64,000 nt of DNA from an uncultured Arachnia sp. (GCA_947493995.1 CANLTJ010000005.1:151474-215473); one strand, 5' to 3'. Positions 44,201 through 53,217 are shown, numbered from the stretch's first letter. Numbers and translations: made by a program. The notes: generated by a model not told the origin, from the sequence alone.

Positions 44201-46758
44201 TCTTGGCCGACTACGTGCTGGACGGCCGGCCACGTCGCTTCGTCGGTTCCGTGGGCACTGCCGACGAGCTACGGCCCGACGGCGCACTCGCCGCCCTTGT
44301 GGAGCAGCAGGTGGCCGCCCGCACGCCGGGCCACGACGCCGTCGTCGAACTCTACGTCCTGTGGCCGGAGCACGATGCGGATCAGCTGTCCGGCGCACTG
44401 CTGGAGCGCCTGCAGTCCTGGACCTGGGATCCCGCAGTCAAACGAATCGCCGTCGGCGTCTGCAGCGCCGACGGAACGGTGGAGTACCGCACGTTCCGCA
44501 TCGACGACTCCCAGCTGCACGAGGACGAACGCATCCGTGACCTCCACCCCATGACGGGACGCCAACTGGATCTGTGGCGCCTCCGGGAGTACCACACCAC
44601 CCGGCTGCCGGCGCCCGCCGACGTGCTGCTTTTCGACTGCGTCGCCAAGACCAATCCACAGGATCGGCGCCTCGTAGCGGTGGCCCAAGTCCGCCAGCTC
44701 GCCATCATCCGCGACGAGGACGGCAGGCTCGTGAGCCTGCCGCACGCCGAACGTGCCGTGGCCAACTGCCTCGAGGCCATCCGCCGGACCCGCTCAGCCC
44801 GCGGAGCGGCCGGCACGAAGCTGGACGTGAACCACGTCTGGGTGCACGTCTGGCCGAACGTCGACCTGGATCTCGACGACATCACACCGCTCAAGGACCG
44901 CATCACCCCCCTGTCCGACGGCGCGGGCATCGAGGAAGTGCTGTGCCAGGGCAGCTTCGTCCGCGGGGACCGCCTCGTACCCATGGCTGTGTGCTTCCAC
45001 TCCCAGCCCGGCGCCGGCGTGACCACCACCATCACCCCTCCCCCCACCGAACCGCTGAAGCCACTCGACGACTACGCCGGCAAAGTGCTGCGCGCACGTC
45101 GTCGCGGTCTCGTGTATCCCTACGAGCTCACCGCCACACTGGCCGGTGAGGGCGGCTCCATCGCCGAACTCGACCTCGACGAAGACGGACGCCTCACCGA
45201 GGTGGACCGTGCGCCCGGCCGCAACAAGGCCGGCATCATCTGCGCCCGCGTCACCACACCCACGTCGCTCCATCCCGAGGGCATCACCCGCATCGTCCTG
45301 TCCGGCGACCCCACCAAAGGACTCGGTGCCGTCGCGGAGCCGGAGTGTGCCCGCATCATGGCCGCCATCGACCTCGCCGAGGAACTCGACGTGCCGGTGG
45401 AGTGGTTCACGCTCAGCTCAGGTGCACGCATCTCGATGGATTCGGGCACCGAGAACATGGACTGGGTGGGAGCAGCGCTGCGACGCATCGTCGAGTTCAC
45501 GCAGGGCGGCGGCGAGATCAACGTCGTCGTGGCTGGCATCAACGTGGGCGCCCAGCCGTACTGGAACGCCGAGGCCACGATGCTCATGCACACCAAGGGC
45601 ATCCTCGTGATGACCCCCGATTCCGCCATGGTGCTCACCGGAAAGCAGTCGCTGGACTTTTCCGGAGGTGTCTCCGCCGAGGACAACTTCGGTATTGGCG
45701 GCTACGACCGCGTGATGGGCCCCAACGGTCAGGCCCAGTACTGGGCCAAGGACCTGGGCGCGGCCATGGGCATCCTCATGGCGCACTACGACCACACGTG
45801 GAAGGCACCGAAGGAGGCCGGTCCCCGCCGGGCCGCCACCGAGGATCCGGTGGATCGAGACATCTCCAGCTACCCGCACAGCGGCGAGTTCGCCACCGTC
45901 GGACAGATCTTCTCCCAGGAGCACAATCCCGACCGGAAGAAGCCATTCGACATCCGCACCGTCATCGCATCGCTGTCCGACCAGGATCACGCCCGTGTCG
46001 AGCGCTGGGCGGGGATGGCCGAGGCCGAGACCGCCGTCGTCATCGACACCCGCGTGGGCGGTCACTCCGTGAGCATCATCGGCATCGAATCGACGCCGGT
46101 GCCGCGCGCTGGGTTCCCTCCCACCGACGGTCCGGACACCTTCTCCGCAGGCACGCTGTTCCCACGCTCGTCGAAGAAGGTGGCGCGCGCCATCAACGCT
46201 GCCTCCGGCAACCGGCCGCTGGTGGTGCTTGCCAACCTGTCCGGCTTCGACGGTTCACCGGAGTCGATGCGTAACCTGCAGCTCGAGTACGGCGCCGAGA
46301 TCGGCCGGGCCATCGTCAACTTCGACGGCCCCATCATCTTCGTCGTGATCTCCCGCTACCACGGCGGCGCCTTCGTGGTGTTCTCCAAGCGACTGAATGA
46401 GAACATGACGGTGCTGGCGGTGGAGGGATCGTTCGCCTCCGTCATCGGCGGGGCTCCCGCCGCCGCTGTGGTATTCGCCCGCGACGTGGAGCAACGCACC
46501 AGTTCAGATCCGCGGGTCGCCGAGCTGGAAGCACAGCTCCGTGAAGCGGCTCCCGAGGATCAAGCCGATCTGCAGCTCCAGCTGGCCGACATGACTGCAT
46601 CGGTGAGGGCCGAGAAGATCTCCGAGGTGGCAGCCGAGTTCGACGGCGTCCACAGCATCCACCGCGCCGTCGAGGTTGGCTCCGTGGACAGGGTGATCTC
46701 GCTCGCCGAACTGCGCCCGTCGATCGTGCACACCATCGAGGCGCACGGCAAGAACTGA
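41287..46758 (+). CDS. Single-chain multi-domain acyl-CoA (acetyl/propionyl-CoA) carboxylase
   Basis: A 1823-residue biotin enzyme with all activities in one chain. Residues 1 to about 450 are biotin carboxylase (ATP-grasp loop LKATAGGGGRGIRKV near 165, EVNTRLQVEHPITE near 296). The biotinyl domain has ESMKMETAV with the biotin Lys at about 623. A long central region (about 690-1230) is followed by the N and C carboxyltransferase domains (about 1240-1823; SGARISMDSGTEN, GGAPAAAVVFARDV). Most bacteria split these into separate subunits. It starts at GTG 41287 with AGGAGG 6 nt upstream. The acyl-CoA substrate is inferred, not shown. Confidence 0.92.
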   Translation: MLKRIAIVNRGEAAMRLIHAVRDLNAENPDREPVTTIALYTESERSAMFAREADEAYPIGPASERPYLNHELLLNVLTDVGADAVWVGWGFVAEDADFADRVEARGIRFIGPSGEAMRKLGDKIGSKLIAEEVGVPVAPWSRGGVDTLQDALAQAETIGYPLMLKATAGGGGRGIRKVTSADELTDAYQRTRDEAQRSFGSGVVFLEKLVTGARHVEVQVIADSHGTAWAIGVRDCTVQRRNQKIIEESASPLLTEAQADELKGSAERLALAVGYVGAGTVEFLYHPDEKLFAFLEVNTRLQVEHPITEITNQFDLVRAQIHVADGGRLHERPTERGHAVEARLNAEDPDRDFAPAPGLITRLALPAGPGIRVDTGVTEGDSIPADFDSMIAKIIAYGRTRSEALGRLRRALGETTVVIEGGATNKAFILELLRQPEVTGPAGGGAWADTAWIDRARADGGLVADQHAGIALVLAAIEAYEESTARETERLLSTARGGRPQTAHAAGLKVDLKLRGTTHAITTYAISPHHYRVVVDGQATEAELTRFDDVHGRIVVGDEHHRITSATHGPIHAIEVDGVTHRVSRDEGGVLRCPAPALVVATPVAVGDEVEAGAPVMVLESMKMETAVRAPFAGRVKQLLVATGSLVESMAPLVRLEPIGDGAPAAELEQAAVHVPTPPHLEAPAARTHRLVGDLSAILMGFDVDPSATTLTTYLEAREEARAAGVDVMADEIGLLRLFADLAELGRNRPFDEHTSTELRVHSDREHFHRYLTTLDAERAGLPSQFVDRLATALAHYGVDSMDRSPALEEAVFRIFLAQKRIASDVPVVLGILDRWITEEAPDADRAATARAQLERLVRATQLRFPTVGDLARSVRFRWFDQPLVDAERASIVAGVGDEVEALAADPDAPDYDERIMKLASIPEWTANFLATRLGRGTPAHEPMLEVLLRKYYTEYGLSNVTRRTIDGRSVVLADYVLDGRPRRFVGSVGTADELRPDGALAALVEQQVAARTPGHDAVVELYVLWPEHDADQLSGALLERLQSWTWDPAVKRIAVGVCSADGTVEYRTFRIDDSQLHEDERIRDLHPMTGRQLDLWRLREYHTTRLPAPADVLLFDCVAKTNPQDRRLVAVAQVRQLAIIRDEDGRLVSLPHAERAVANCLEAIRRTRSARGAAGTKLDVNHVWVHVWPNVDLDLDDITPLKDRITPLSDGAGIEEVLCQGSFVRGDRLVPMAVCFHSQPGAGVTTTITPPPTEPLKPLDDYAGKVLRARRRGLVYPYELTATLAGEGGSIAELDLDEDGRLTEVDRAPGRNKAGIICARVTTPTSLHPEGITRIVLSGDPTKGLGAVAEPECARIMAAIDLAEELDVPVEWFTLSSGARISMDSGTENMDWVGAALRRIVEFTQGGGEINVVVAGINVGAQPYWNAEATMLMHTKGILVMTPDSAMVLTGKQSLDFSGGVSAEDNFGIGGYDRVMGPNGQAQYWAKDLGAAMGILMAHYDHTWKAPKEAGPRRAATEDPVDRDISSYPHSGEFATVGQIFSQEHNPDRKKPFDIRTVIASLSDQDHARVERWAGMAEAETAVVIDTRVGGHSVSIIGIESTPVPRAGFPPTDGPDTFSAGTLFPRSSKKVARAINAASGNRPLVVLANLSGFDGSPESMRNLQLEYGAEIGRAIVNFDGPIIFVVISRYHGGAFVVFSKRLNENMTVLAVEGSFASVIGGAPAAAVVFARDVEQRTSSDPRVAELEAQLREAAPEDQADLQLQLADMTASVRAEKISEVAAEFDGVHSIHRAVEVGSVDRVISLAELRPSIVHTIEAHGKN

Positions 46759-46781
46759 CGGCCCTCGCGGGCGGTCAGTTC
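46752..46781 (+). terminator. Terminator overlapping the carboxylase stop codon
   Basis: Arms at 46752-46764 and 46769-46781 pair over 13 bp with one mismatch (GAACTGAC and GTCAGTTC outermost) around a TCGC loop. The stop codon TGA lies inside the stem. A GGTTGTTC stretch follows. Confidence 0.75.
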
Positions 46782-47017
46782 GGTTGTTCGGGCCCCCGGC
46801 CGAGAGGCCGCCCGCGGAAGCGGCATGGTCGAAGTCGAGTCGCGCCGCGTAGAGGGATTCGTCGGGACGCACGCGCGTTCCTCATGCCGTGGTGAAGTCC
46901 TTCTCGTCCATGAAGATGCCAACCCTCATCAGCTCTGCGGGTGTGTGCGCCATGTCGTTGTACTGCTCAGTTCCCGAACACGGAGAGGGGCGGTTTACAC
47001 CCGCACCATCGACCGAC

Positions 47018-47031
47018 GTGCAAAGTTGCAC
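47018..47031. promoter_or_regulatory. Palindrome upstream of fic
   Basis: GTGCAA-AG-TTGCAC, perfect 6-bp arms, centred about 50 bp upstream of the proposed -10. It could bind a dimeric regulator. Confidence 0.35.
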
Positions 47032-47071
47032 AAGGAACTTACTTATCAAAGGTTTGACGTGGAACCTTGGT

Positions 47072-47077
47072 TAAGAT
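47072..47077 (+). promoter_or_regulatory. -10 box of a leaderless promoter (fic)
   Basis: TAAGAT, 6 nt, ATG 47084. Confidence 0.5.
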
Positions 47078-47083
47078 CGTTTC

Positions 47084-48310
47084 ATGACCAAGGCTGTCGC
47101 AGAACAATGGGCTTGCACATTCGAGCAAGTCGACTGGCCAGCCACCGCTCCCGAAGATGCCGGACATATGTCGCGACGCGATCGATTGGGCAGTCGGGGT
47201 CCGTATTCCAGCTCGGTTCCGCCGCTCATATCCCGTCTCAGTGTCGATGTCTCCCGCGACGTCATCGCGGAGGCAGCCGAGGCGGCCAATGCCCTGACTC
47301 GGTTCGATGCATCACTGGCCAATGCCTTGGGTGACGAGGAAGTCAGTCCACTAGCGGCGACCCTGTTGCGAACTGAGTCCGCTTCCAGCTCCCAGATCGA
47401 ACAGATTACGGCCGGGGCCAAAGCGCTGGCGCTCGCGAGCATCGGCGAATCCACCCGCCCGAATGCGGCGCTGGTCGCCGCCAACTCCGCGGCCATGCAG
47501 AAGGCGATCGCCTTGTCGGATCAGCTCAGCGCCCAAAGCATCATCGATGTTCACGCGGCCCTGCTGCGCGACAGTGAGCCTACGCACACAGGGGCGTTCC
47601 GAACACAACCGGTATGGATCGGCGGTCGTAGCTCATCGCCGCACAATGCGTTCTTCGTTGCGCCCCGCTTCGATCGAGTTCCGGGACTGATTGACGATCT
47701 GGTCGCGTTCTCGCAGAGAAGTGACGTGGAACCGTTCACGCAGGTCGCCATTGCACATGCGCAGTTCGAGACAATCCACCCATTCACCGACGGTAACGGG
47801 CGCACCGGACGGGCCGTGGTTCACGCCCTCCTGCGGGCATACGGCATCACTCAACGCCTCACCGTGCCCATTTCTGCTGGCCTGTTGAGCGAGGTAAATG
47901 CGTACTACGAGGCGTTGACTGCGTACCGGCGAGGTGACCTCGATCAGATCGTGACGACCTTCTCGCGCGCCGCGTTCGCGTCAGTCGACAACGGTGAACT
48001 ATTGGTTCAAGATCTGGTCGCCATCCGAGATGAGTGGGTGAGCCGGGTGAGCGCTCGCTCGCAAGCCTCGGTCTGGAAAGCGATACCTGCAGTGTTGGGC
48101 CAACCAGCCGTGACGGTGAACTACCTGTCTGATCGCCTGCAGGTATCCAAGCCTGCCGCACAGACCGCGATCAACCAGCTGGTCATCGCCGGCGTTCTGC
48201 TCCCCGTCAACAACTTCCGTCGCAACCGTGTCTGGGTGGCCGAAGACGTCACGGGAGCGCTCGATGCCTTTGCCCAACGCTCCGGGCGACGTGGCGTGCC
48301 CACGTCCTGA
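47084..48310 (+). CDS. Fic-domain AMP-transferase with N-terminal inhibitory motif and C-terminal HTH
   Basis: A 408-residue Fic protein. The active-site loop HPFTDGNGRTGR contains the full HxFx(D/E)GNGRxxR motif, so it should transfer AMP or another nucleotide part to a protein target. The N-terminal helix contains TESASSSQIEQI, matching the (S/T)xxxE inhibitory motif that blocks ATP in class II Fic proteins. The C-terminal 75 residues (VNYLSDRLQVSKPAAQTAINQL) look like a winged helix, as in many stand-alone Fic proteins. It converges with the D-lactate dehydrogenase gene, 3 bp apart. Confidence 0.93.
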   Translation: MTKAVAEQWACTFEQVDWPATAPEDAGHMSRRDRLGSRGPYSSSVPPLISRLSVDVSRDVIAEAAEAANALTRFDASLANALGDEEVSPLAATLLRTESASSSQIEQITAGAKALALASIGESTRPNAALVAANSAAMQKAIALSDQLSAQSIIDVHAALLRDSEPTHTGAFRTQPVWIGGRSSSPHNAFFVAPRFDRVPGLIDDLVAFSQRSDVEPFTQVAIAHAQFETIHPFTDGNGRTGRAVVHALLRAYGITQRLTVPISAGLLSEVNAYYEALTAYRRGDLDQIVTTFSRAAFASVDNGELLVQDLVAIRDEWVSRVSARSQASVWKAIPAVLGQPAVTVNYLSDRLQVSKPAAQTAINQLVIAGVLLPVNNFRRNRVWVAEDVTGALDAFAQRSGRRGVPTS

Positions 48311-48313
48311 TCG

Positions 48314-51175
48314 CTACGGCTCAAGTAGCTCGGCCAGCACCTCCAGGACGTGCCGGTAGGTGTGGCCGGTGGCGCGGCTCATTCCCAACTCGCACGTGCG
48401 GTTGCTGGACAGGTGCGCGTCGTAGCTGCCGCTGGTTACCTCCGCGGCCTCGGCCTTGGTGGCTGATCTGGTCAGCTCAGGGTGCAGCATGCCCCGATCG
48501 CCGGCGAAACCGCAGCAGCCCATATCGATGGGGACGGTCGCATTCTCGGCACACGCCTCGGCGAGGAGCTTCAGCGCCTCGACGTTGCCCTCGTGTTGGT
48601 CCGTACACGTGGGGTGCAGCACCACTGAACCGAGCCGACGGGCTGGCTTCAAGCGATCCAGGAGGTGCTCTGCCACGTAGCGGGTGGAGTCCATGATCTC
48701 GACGGCGTCGAACCGCTCCGCGAGTGCGTCGTCGCCGGCCTGACGCAGGTAGCCGCGGATCTCGTGCAGTCCGTGGCTGCAGGAACTGGCGTCGCTGACG
48801 ACGGGGATCCGGCCTTGCCCGGTGGCGGACAGCACCGCCTCCGCCGTGCGCCTCGCCATTGCGTTACGGCCATCGATAAGGCCCTTGGAGCTCCACACCG
48901 TGGTGCAGCACAGCTTCTCGACGCCGTCGACGATGCGCACCCGTGCACCCGCTGCCCTGCAGATTGTCAGGAAGCTGCCCGCCGCGCCTGCCGAGTCGGG
49001 ATCGGCTGCGTTGAAGATCTCCGACAGGCAGGACGGGAAGAAGGCCACCTCCGCGTCCTCGCCGACGGTGACCGCACCGTCCTGGCGCAACTCGGCGCGA
49101 TCCGTTCCGGGCGCCGGCAGGTCGTCGCTCACCAGGGGGATCAGATCCTTCGACAGCGGTACTCGAGCGGCGCGGCTGATCCCGGACAGCAGCGCATTTG
49201 GCAAGTGGTCGGCGATGCGCATGCCTGCGCGCAGTCCGCCCAGCACGGGACCCCACTGCTTCGCAAGCGTCTCCCCCACCTTCTGTGCGGGAGCTGACCA
49301 CCGCTCAGCACGCAGAGTTTTCATGAACACACCGGTGTCGATGTCCACGGGGCAGGCGATCTTGCACAGGGAATCCACGGCGCAGGTGTCGATGGCGTCG
49401 TAGTCGTAGTCCTTCTCCAGCTCCGCGCGCTGCTCGGGACCCAGCAGCTGCATGTCACGCAGCACCGCGATCCGCTGCCGCGGGGTCGTGGTCAGGTCCT
49501 TGGACGGGCACACCGGCTCGCAGTAGCCGCAGTCGACGCAACGGTCCACTTGCTCATCGACGAGCACCGCGGGCTTCAGGTCCCGGAGGTGAGACTCCGG
49601 ATCGTCGGTGATGATCACACCCGGGTTCAGGGTGTTGCCGGGATCGCAGGTCGTCTTGATGTGGACCATCACGTCGTAGAGCTCATCGCCGTACTGCCTG
49701 CGCACGAACGGCGCCATGATGCGCCCCGTCCCGTGCTCGGCCTTGAGCGAACCATCGGCGTCGAGGATCAAGTCCACCAGGTCGTCGGTGAACCTCGCGT
49801 AGGTGTCGAGTTGGGTGGCGTCGCCCAGATCCGGGTTGATCATGAAGTGCAGGTTGCCGTCCTTGGCATGCCCGAACTGCACCGCATCGTGATAGCCGTA
49901 GCTGTTGCACATCCGGGCCAGAGCGGACACTGTTTCGGCGAGGCGGGGCATGGGGACGACGACGTCCTCCAGCAGCGCCGTCGAACCGGACGGACGCGCT
50001 CCGGCCACGGCCGTGTAGAGGCCCTTGCGCACGTGCCACCATTCGGCGCGCAGCATGGGGTCGGTGGTGAACCTGGTGTCTCGCGCGAGTCCACGGAAAC
50101 CTCCGAACAGAGCGGCGATACCCTGCTCCCGCTCCTGCAGTTCCTGGGGGCTATCGCCGGCGACCTCCACCAGAAGGGCGGTGTGTCGATCCACGTCCAG
50201 ACCCTCCAGAGCGCGAACGCGGCGGGACCCTCTCTGGGTGACGCGCAGCGACGCCGCATCCATGAATTCGGCAGTGCGCACGTCTCGATCAACGAGAGAA
50301 GGCAACGCGGCCGTGGCGTCCTCCGGGGCATCGAAGATGCACAGAGCCGTCGCCATGTACGGGTGGATTGGCAGTGTCTCGAACGTTGCGTCGAGGATGA
50401 AACCCAAGGTGCCCTCCGACCCGACCATGAGGTGCGCCAGAATCTGCGCAGGCTCGTCGTAATCCAGCAGGGAGTTCAGCCCATAGCCCATCGTGTTCTT
50501 CATCGAGAACTGGTGACGGATCCGCTCCACCGACGCCGGGTTGGTCCGCACCCTGTCCCGCAACTCCGCAAGGGTCCGCCACAGTTCCGGCTCCGCGGCA
50601 CGCAGCGCCTCGTCGCAGTCCTCGCGACTCGTGTCGACCAGGGTCCCGGTGACCAGCACGAAGCGCAGCGACTCCAGTGTCTCGTACGTGTTGGCGGTGA
50701 TGCCGCAGCTCATCCCGCTGGAGTTGTTCGCCACGACCCCGCCGATGGTGCAGGCGGACTCGCTCGCCGGATCGGGCCCGAGGATGCGACGGTGAAGGGC
50801 CAGACGGGCATTGACCTGACGCACCGTCGCTCCCGGCTGACAGCGCACCCGGACACCGCTATCCAGCACCTCCACCCCACGGAAGTGTTGACGCGTGTCG
50901 ATCATGATCCCGTCGCTCACCGCCTGTCCGCTCAGGCTGGTGCCCCCGGAGCGGAACGTCACCGAGCGCTGGTGCTCGTGCGCAACCCGTACGGCGGCGG
51001 CCACGTCGTCGGCGTTCCGGGCGGCGACGACCGCAGACGGTTCCAGCAGGTAGTGTGAGGCATCGTGGGCCAGCTTGCGCCGATCGAACAGCCGGGTGGA
51101 CAGCTGCTGGCCCACCGCAGCGTGCAGATCCTGAATGACGGCAGTGGCTTTTTCGTGTTGCAACGTGGTGGCCAT
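48314..51175 (-). CDS. FAD and Fe-S D-lactate dehydrogenase (GlcD-GlpC-type fusion)
   Basis: A 953-residue fused flavo-iron-sulfur oxidoreductase. The FAD-binding domain (about 40-270) carries VTFRSGGTSLSGQAV; FAD-oxidase_C follows with SEGTLGF and NLHFMINPD and ends near GNTLNPGVI. Two [4Fe-4S] motifs follow (CVDCGYCEPVCPSKD, and CAVDSLCKIACPVDID), then two CCG-type domains (KLCCTTVWSSKG, MGCCGFAGDRGM). This architecture belongs to D-lactate (or D-2-hydroxyglutarate) dehydrogenases that pass electrons to the respiratory chain. It complements the lactate permease at 34.6 kb. Confidence 0.92.
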   Translation of the reverse strand: MATTLQHEKATAVIQDLHAAVGQQLSTRLFDRRKLAHDASHYLLEPSAVVAARNADDVAAAVRVAHEHQRSVTFRSGGTSLSGQAVSDGIMIDTRQHFRGVEVLDSGVRVRCQPGATVRQVNARLALHRRILGPDPASESACTIGGVVANNSSGMSCGITANTYETLESLRFVLVTGTLVDTSREDCDEALRAAEPELWRTLAELRDRVRTNPASVERIRHQFSMKNTMGYGLNSLLDYDEPAQILAHLMVGSEGTLGFILDATFETLPIHPYMATALCIFDAPEDATAALPSLVDRDVRTAEFMDAASLRVTQRGSRRVRALEGLDVDRHTALLVEVAGDSPQELQEREQGIAALFGGFRGLARDTRFTTDPMLRAEWWHVRKGLYTAVAGARPSGSTALLEDVVVPMPRLAETVSALARMCNSYGYHDAVQFGHAKDGNLHFMINPDLGDATQLDTYARFTDDLVDLILDADGSLKAEHGTGRIMAPFVRRQYGDELYDVMVHIKTTCDPGNTLNPGVIITDDPESHLRDLKPAVLVDEQVDRCVDCGYCEPVCPSKDLTTTPRQRIAVLRDMQLLGPEQRAELEKDYDYDAIDTCAVDSLCKIACPVDIDTGVFMKTLRAERWSAPAQKVGETLAKQWGPVLGGLRAGMRIADHLPNALLSGISRAARVPLSKDLIPLVSDDLPAPGTDRAELRQDGAVTVGEDAEVAFFPSCLSEIFNAADPDSAGAAGSFLTICRAAGARVRIVDGVEKLCCTTVWSSKGLIDGRNAMARRTAEAVLSATGQGRIPVVSDASSCSHGLHEIRGYLRQAGDDALAERFDAVEIMDSTRYVAEHLLDRLKPARRLGSVVLHPTCTDQHEGNVEALKLLAEACAENATVPIDMGCCGFAGDRGMLHPELTRSATKAEAAEVTSGSYDAHLSSNRTCELGMSRATGHTYRHVLEVLAELLEP

Positions 51176-51211
51176 GTCAGAGCGTATCCCCTTGAGGGGC
51201 TTGTACTCGGT

Positions 51212-52567
51212 TCACGTTTCGTCTGTTGGTGATTGCTGCGTCGGCAGCACCACAGTGGCGCTCAGGCCGCCCAGGTCCGAGACCCCCAGCAGCACATCCC
51301 CGCCGTGATCCCTGGCGATCTCCCGCACGATGGCAAGACCCAGCCCACTGCCCCCGGCTTCGCGTTCCCGAGCCTCATCGAGGCGCACGAAGCGCTCGAA
51401 CACGCGCTCCCTGTCCCCCGCTGCGATGCCCTCACCGTCGTCCTCGACGACGATGCCCCCGTCCTTGACCGTGATGCGCACTCGGCTTCGTGCGTGCCTC
51501 GACGCATTCTCCACGAGGTTGCGCACCACCCTGGTGGCCGCCGCTGCATCCACGTACGCCGAACCCGTGCCACGAATCTCCACCTCCGGTCCGGGTCGGG
51601 CGGCCCCGTTGACGGCATCCTCAACGAGAACGAGCAAGTCCTGCTGCGATCGACGGGCAGGGGTGGCACCGACGCGTGCAAGAAGGAGCAGGTCATCCAC
51701 GAGCGACTGCATCCGCAGAACCTCCGGTTCCAGGTCAGCAGCGAGTTCGCCGTGGGTCCAGACATCCGGGTACGCCCTGGCAGCCTCGACAGTGGCTCGC
51801 AGGACAGAGATGGGCGATCTCAGTTCGTGTGCCGCATCCTCGACGAAGGAGCGCTGACGGACAGCCGCCTGCTCCAACCGGTTCAGCATCTCGTTCAGTG
51901 TGCGGGCCAGCGCCCCGAGCTCGTCGTGGGAATCCGGAACCGGCAGCGAACCAGGACCGCCTTCACGCGCCACCCGGGCGGCTGCGCTGCGCAGCTGTTC
52001 GACGGGGCGCAGCGCTCTGCCCAGTGCCAGCCAGATGGCTCCGGCGAGCAGGAGGCTCAAGGTGGGGACGACGCCGACGAGCGAGACCCGAAGTGCGTCG
52101 AGCACTCCTTCGACGTCGCGCAGCGGCAGCGACACCACGACCGCCACCGGCTCGCCACGCCACATTGTCTCCACCGCCACCACGCGAGCTCGCTCGTCGT
52201 AGGCGGTTTCCAGCGTCGCGGCCTCCCGGTCGCGCAGCGCCGTCAAGTCATCGAGACTGACCACCGGGAGCGTCCGGCTGGCATTGGCGGAACTTGCCAC
52301 GACCAGTCCTTCGGCGTCAAGCACCTGCGCCACCTCGCCAGCCTCGGCAACGGGTAGGGGTTCGGGGAGGCGGTCCTCCTCAGCAAGTCTGGCGACCGTT
52401 GTCGCCCGCGCGGCTGCCAACTCGTCCAGCGTTGAGATGCGGCTCGCGGAGACCACCGCGGTGAGCGCCACCGCGCCCATGGCCAGTCCCAGTGCCAGCA
52501 ATCCGGTGGTGATGAGCGTCAGACGGAAGCGGAGTGAGAGACCGCGCCACCGCAGCGGCATGCTCAT
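51212..52567 (-). CDS. Sensor histidine kinase (OmpR-system partner)
   Basis: A 451-residue membrane kinase. Membrane segments at about 15-38 and 160-183 enclose a periplasmic sensor of about 120 residues; a HAMP domain follows, then the HisKA box with phospho-His about 247 (FVEDAAHELRSPISVL), the N box NLVENASRHA, and G boxes DDGEGIAAGDRERVF and GSGLGLAIV. Its start overlaps the regulator stop by 4 bp (ATGA), so the pair is translationally coupled. The signal is unknown; the nearby LolA-like and ABC genes on the other strand are candidate targets. Confidence 0.95.
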   Translation of the reverse strand: MSMPLRWRGLSLRFRLTLITTGLLALGLAMGAVALTAVVSASRISTLDELAAARATTVARLAEEDRLPEPLPVAEAGEVAQVLDAEGLVVASSANASRTLPVVSLDDLTALRDREAATLETAYDERARVVAVETMWRGEPVAVVVSLPLRDVEGVLDALRVSLVGVVPTLSLLLAGAIWLALGRALRPVEQLRSAAARVAREGGPGSLPVPDSHDELGALARTLNEMLNRLEQAAVRQRSFVEDAAHELRSPISVLRATVEAARAYPDVWTHGELAADLEPEVLRMQSLVDDLLLLARVGATPARRSQQDLLVLVEDAVNGAARPGPEVEIRGTGSAYVDAAAATRVVRNLVENASRHARSRVRITVKDGGIVVEDDGEGIAAGDRERVFERFVRLDEAREREAGGSGLGLAIVREIARDHGGDVLLGVSDLGGLSATVVLPTQQSPTDET

Positions 52568-53217
52568 CCCAGGACCCGGTAGCCGGCTCCGCGAACAGTG
52601 GCGACCGCGTCGCGCCCGAGTTTGCGACGCAGGTAGCCCACGTACACCTCCACCACGTTGAGGTCCTCGCCGTCGCCGTCCCAGACGTGATCGCGCAGTT
52701 CCACCTTCCCCACCACGCGATCGGCGTGACGCATCAGATATTCCAGGAGGGCCACTTCCCGGGCGGTGAGTTCCACCGGCGCACCATGACGGGTGACGGC
52801 GCGGGTGGAGGGGTTCAACTCGAGCGCCCCGACGGTGAGCACCGCTGGGCGCTCCCCTGCGGGCCGGCGGACGAGTGCCCGCAACCTCGCGAGAAGGACG
52901 ACGAACGAAAAGGGTTTGGTGAGGTAGTCATCGGCGCCGAGATCCAGGGCGTCGGCCACGTCGTACTCGCCGTCCTTGGCGCTGAGCATGAGCACAGGCG
53001 TCCACACCCTGCGCTGCCGCAGAGCCTCCACCACGTCGTAGCCATTGCGACGGGGCAGCATCACGTCGAGGACGATGGCGTCGTAGTCGCCGTGGGTGGC
53101 CAACGAGAGTCCTGTCTCACCGTCGTGGGCGGTGTCGACGGCGAAGCCTTCTGCCACTAGACCTTTTTGGAGCGTGCGCGTCAGGCCTCGCTCGTCGTCG
53201 ACCACCAGTACCCGCAT
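52564..53217 (-). CDS. OmpR/PhoB-family response regulator
   Basis: A 217-residue two-domain regulator. The receiver domain begins MRVLVVDDE, with the phospho-acceptor Asp about 51 (AIVLDVMLPRRNGYD) and the Lys in YLTKPFS. The C-terminal winged helix has ELTAREVALLEYLM and VEVYVGYLRRKLG. An alternative start at 53229 adds four residues. It diverges from the LolA-like gene over about 65 bp. Confidence 0.95.
   Translation of the reverse strand: MRVLVVDDERGLTRTLQKGLVAEGFAVDTAHDGETGLSLATHGDYDAIVLDVMLPRRNGYDVVEALRQRRVWTPVLMLSAKDGEYDVADALDLGADDYLTKPFSFVVLLARLRALVRRPAGERPAVLTVGALELNPSTRAVTRHGAPVELTAREVALLEYLMRHADRVVGKVELRDHVWDGDGEDLNVVEVYVGYLRRKLGRDAVATVRGAGYRVLG

Larger units (their letters stand above)
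46782..47083. other. Intergenic region upstream of the Fic gene
   Basis: About 300 bp. It holds a GC hairpin (CGGCC-GAGA-GGCCG near 46800) and a palindrome GTGCAA-AG-TTGCAC at 47018-47031, about 40 bp before the fic -10 box. No gene is supported; open frames here are not protein-like. Confidence 0.5.
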
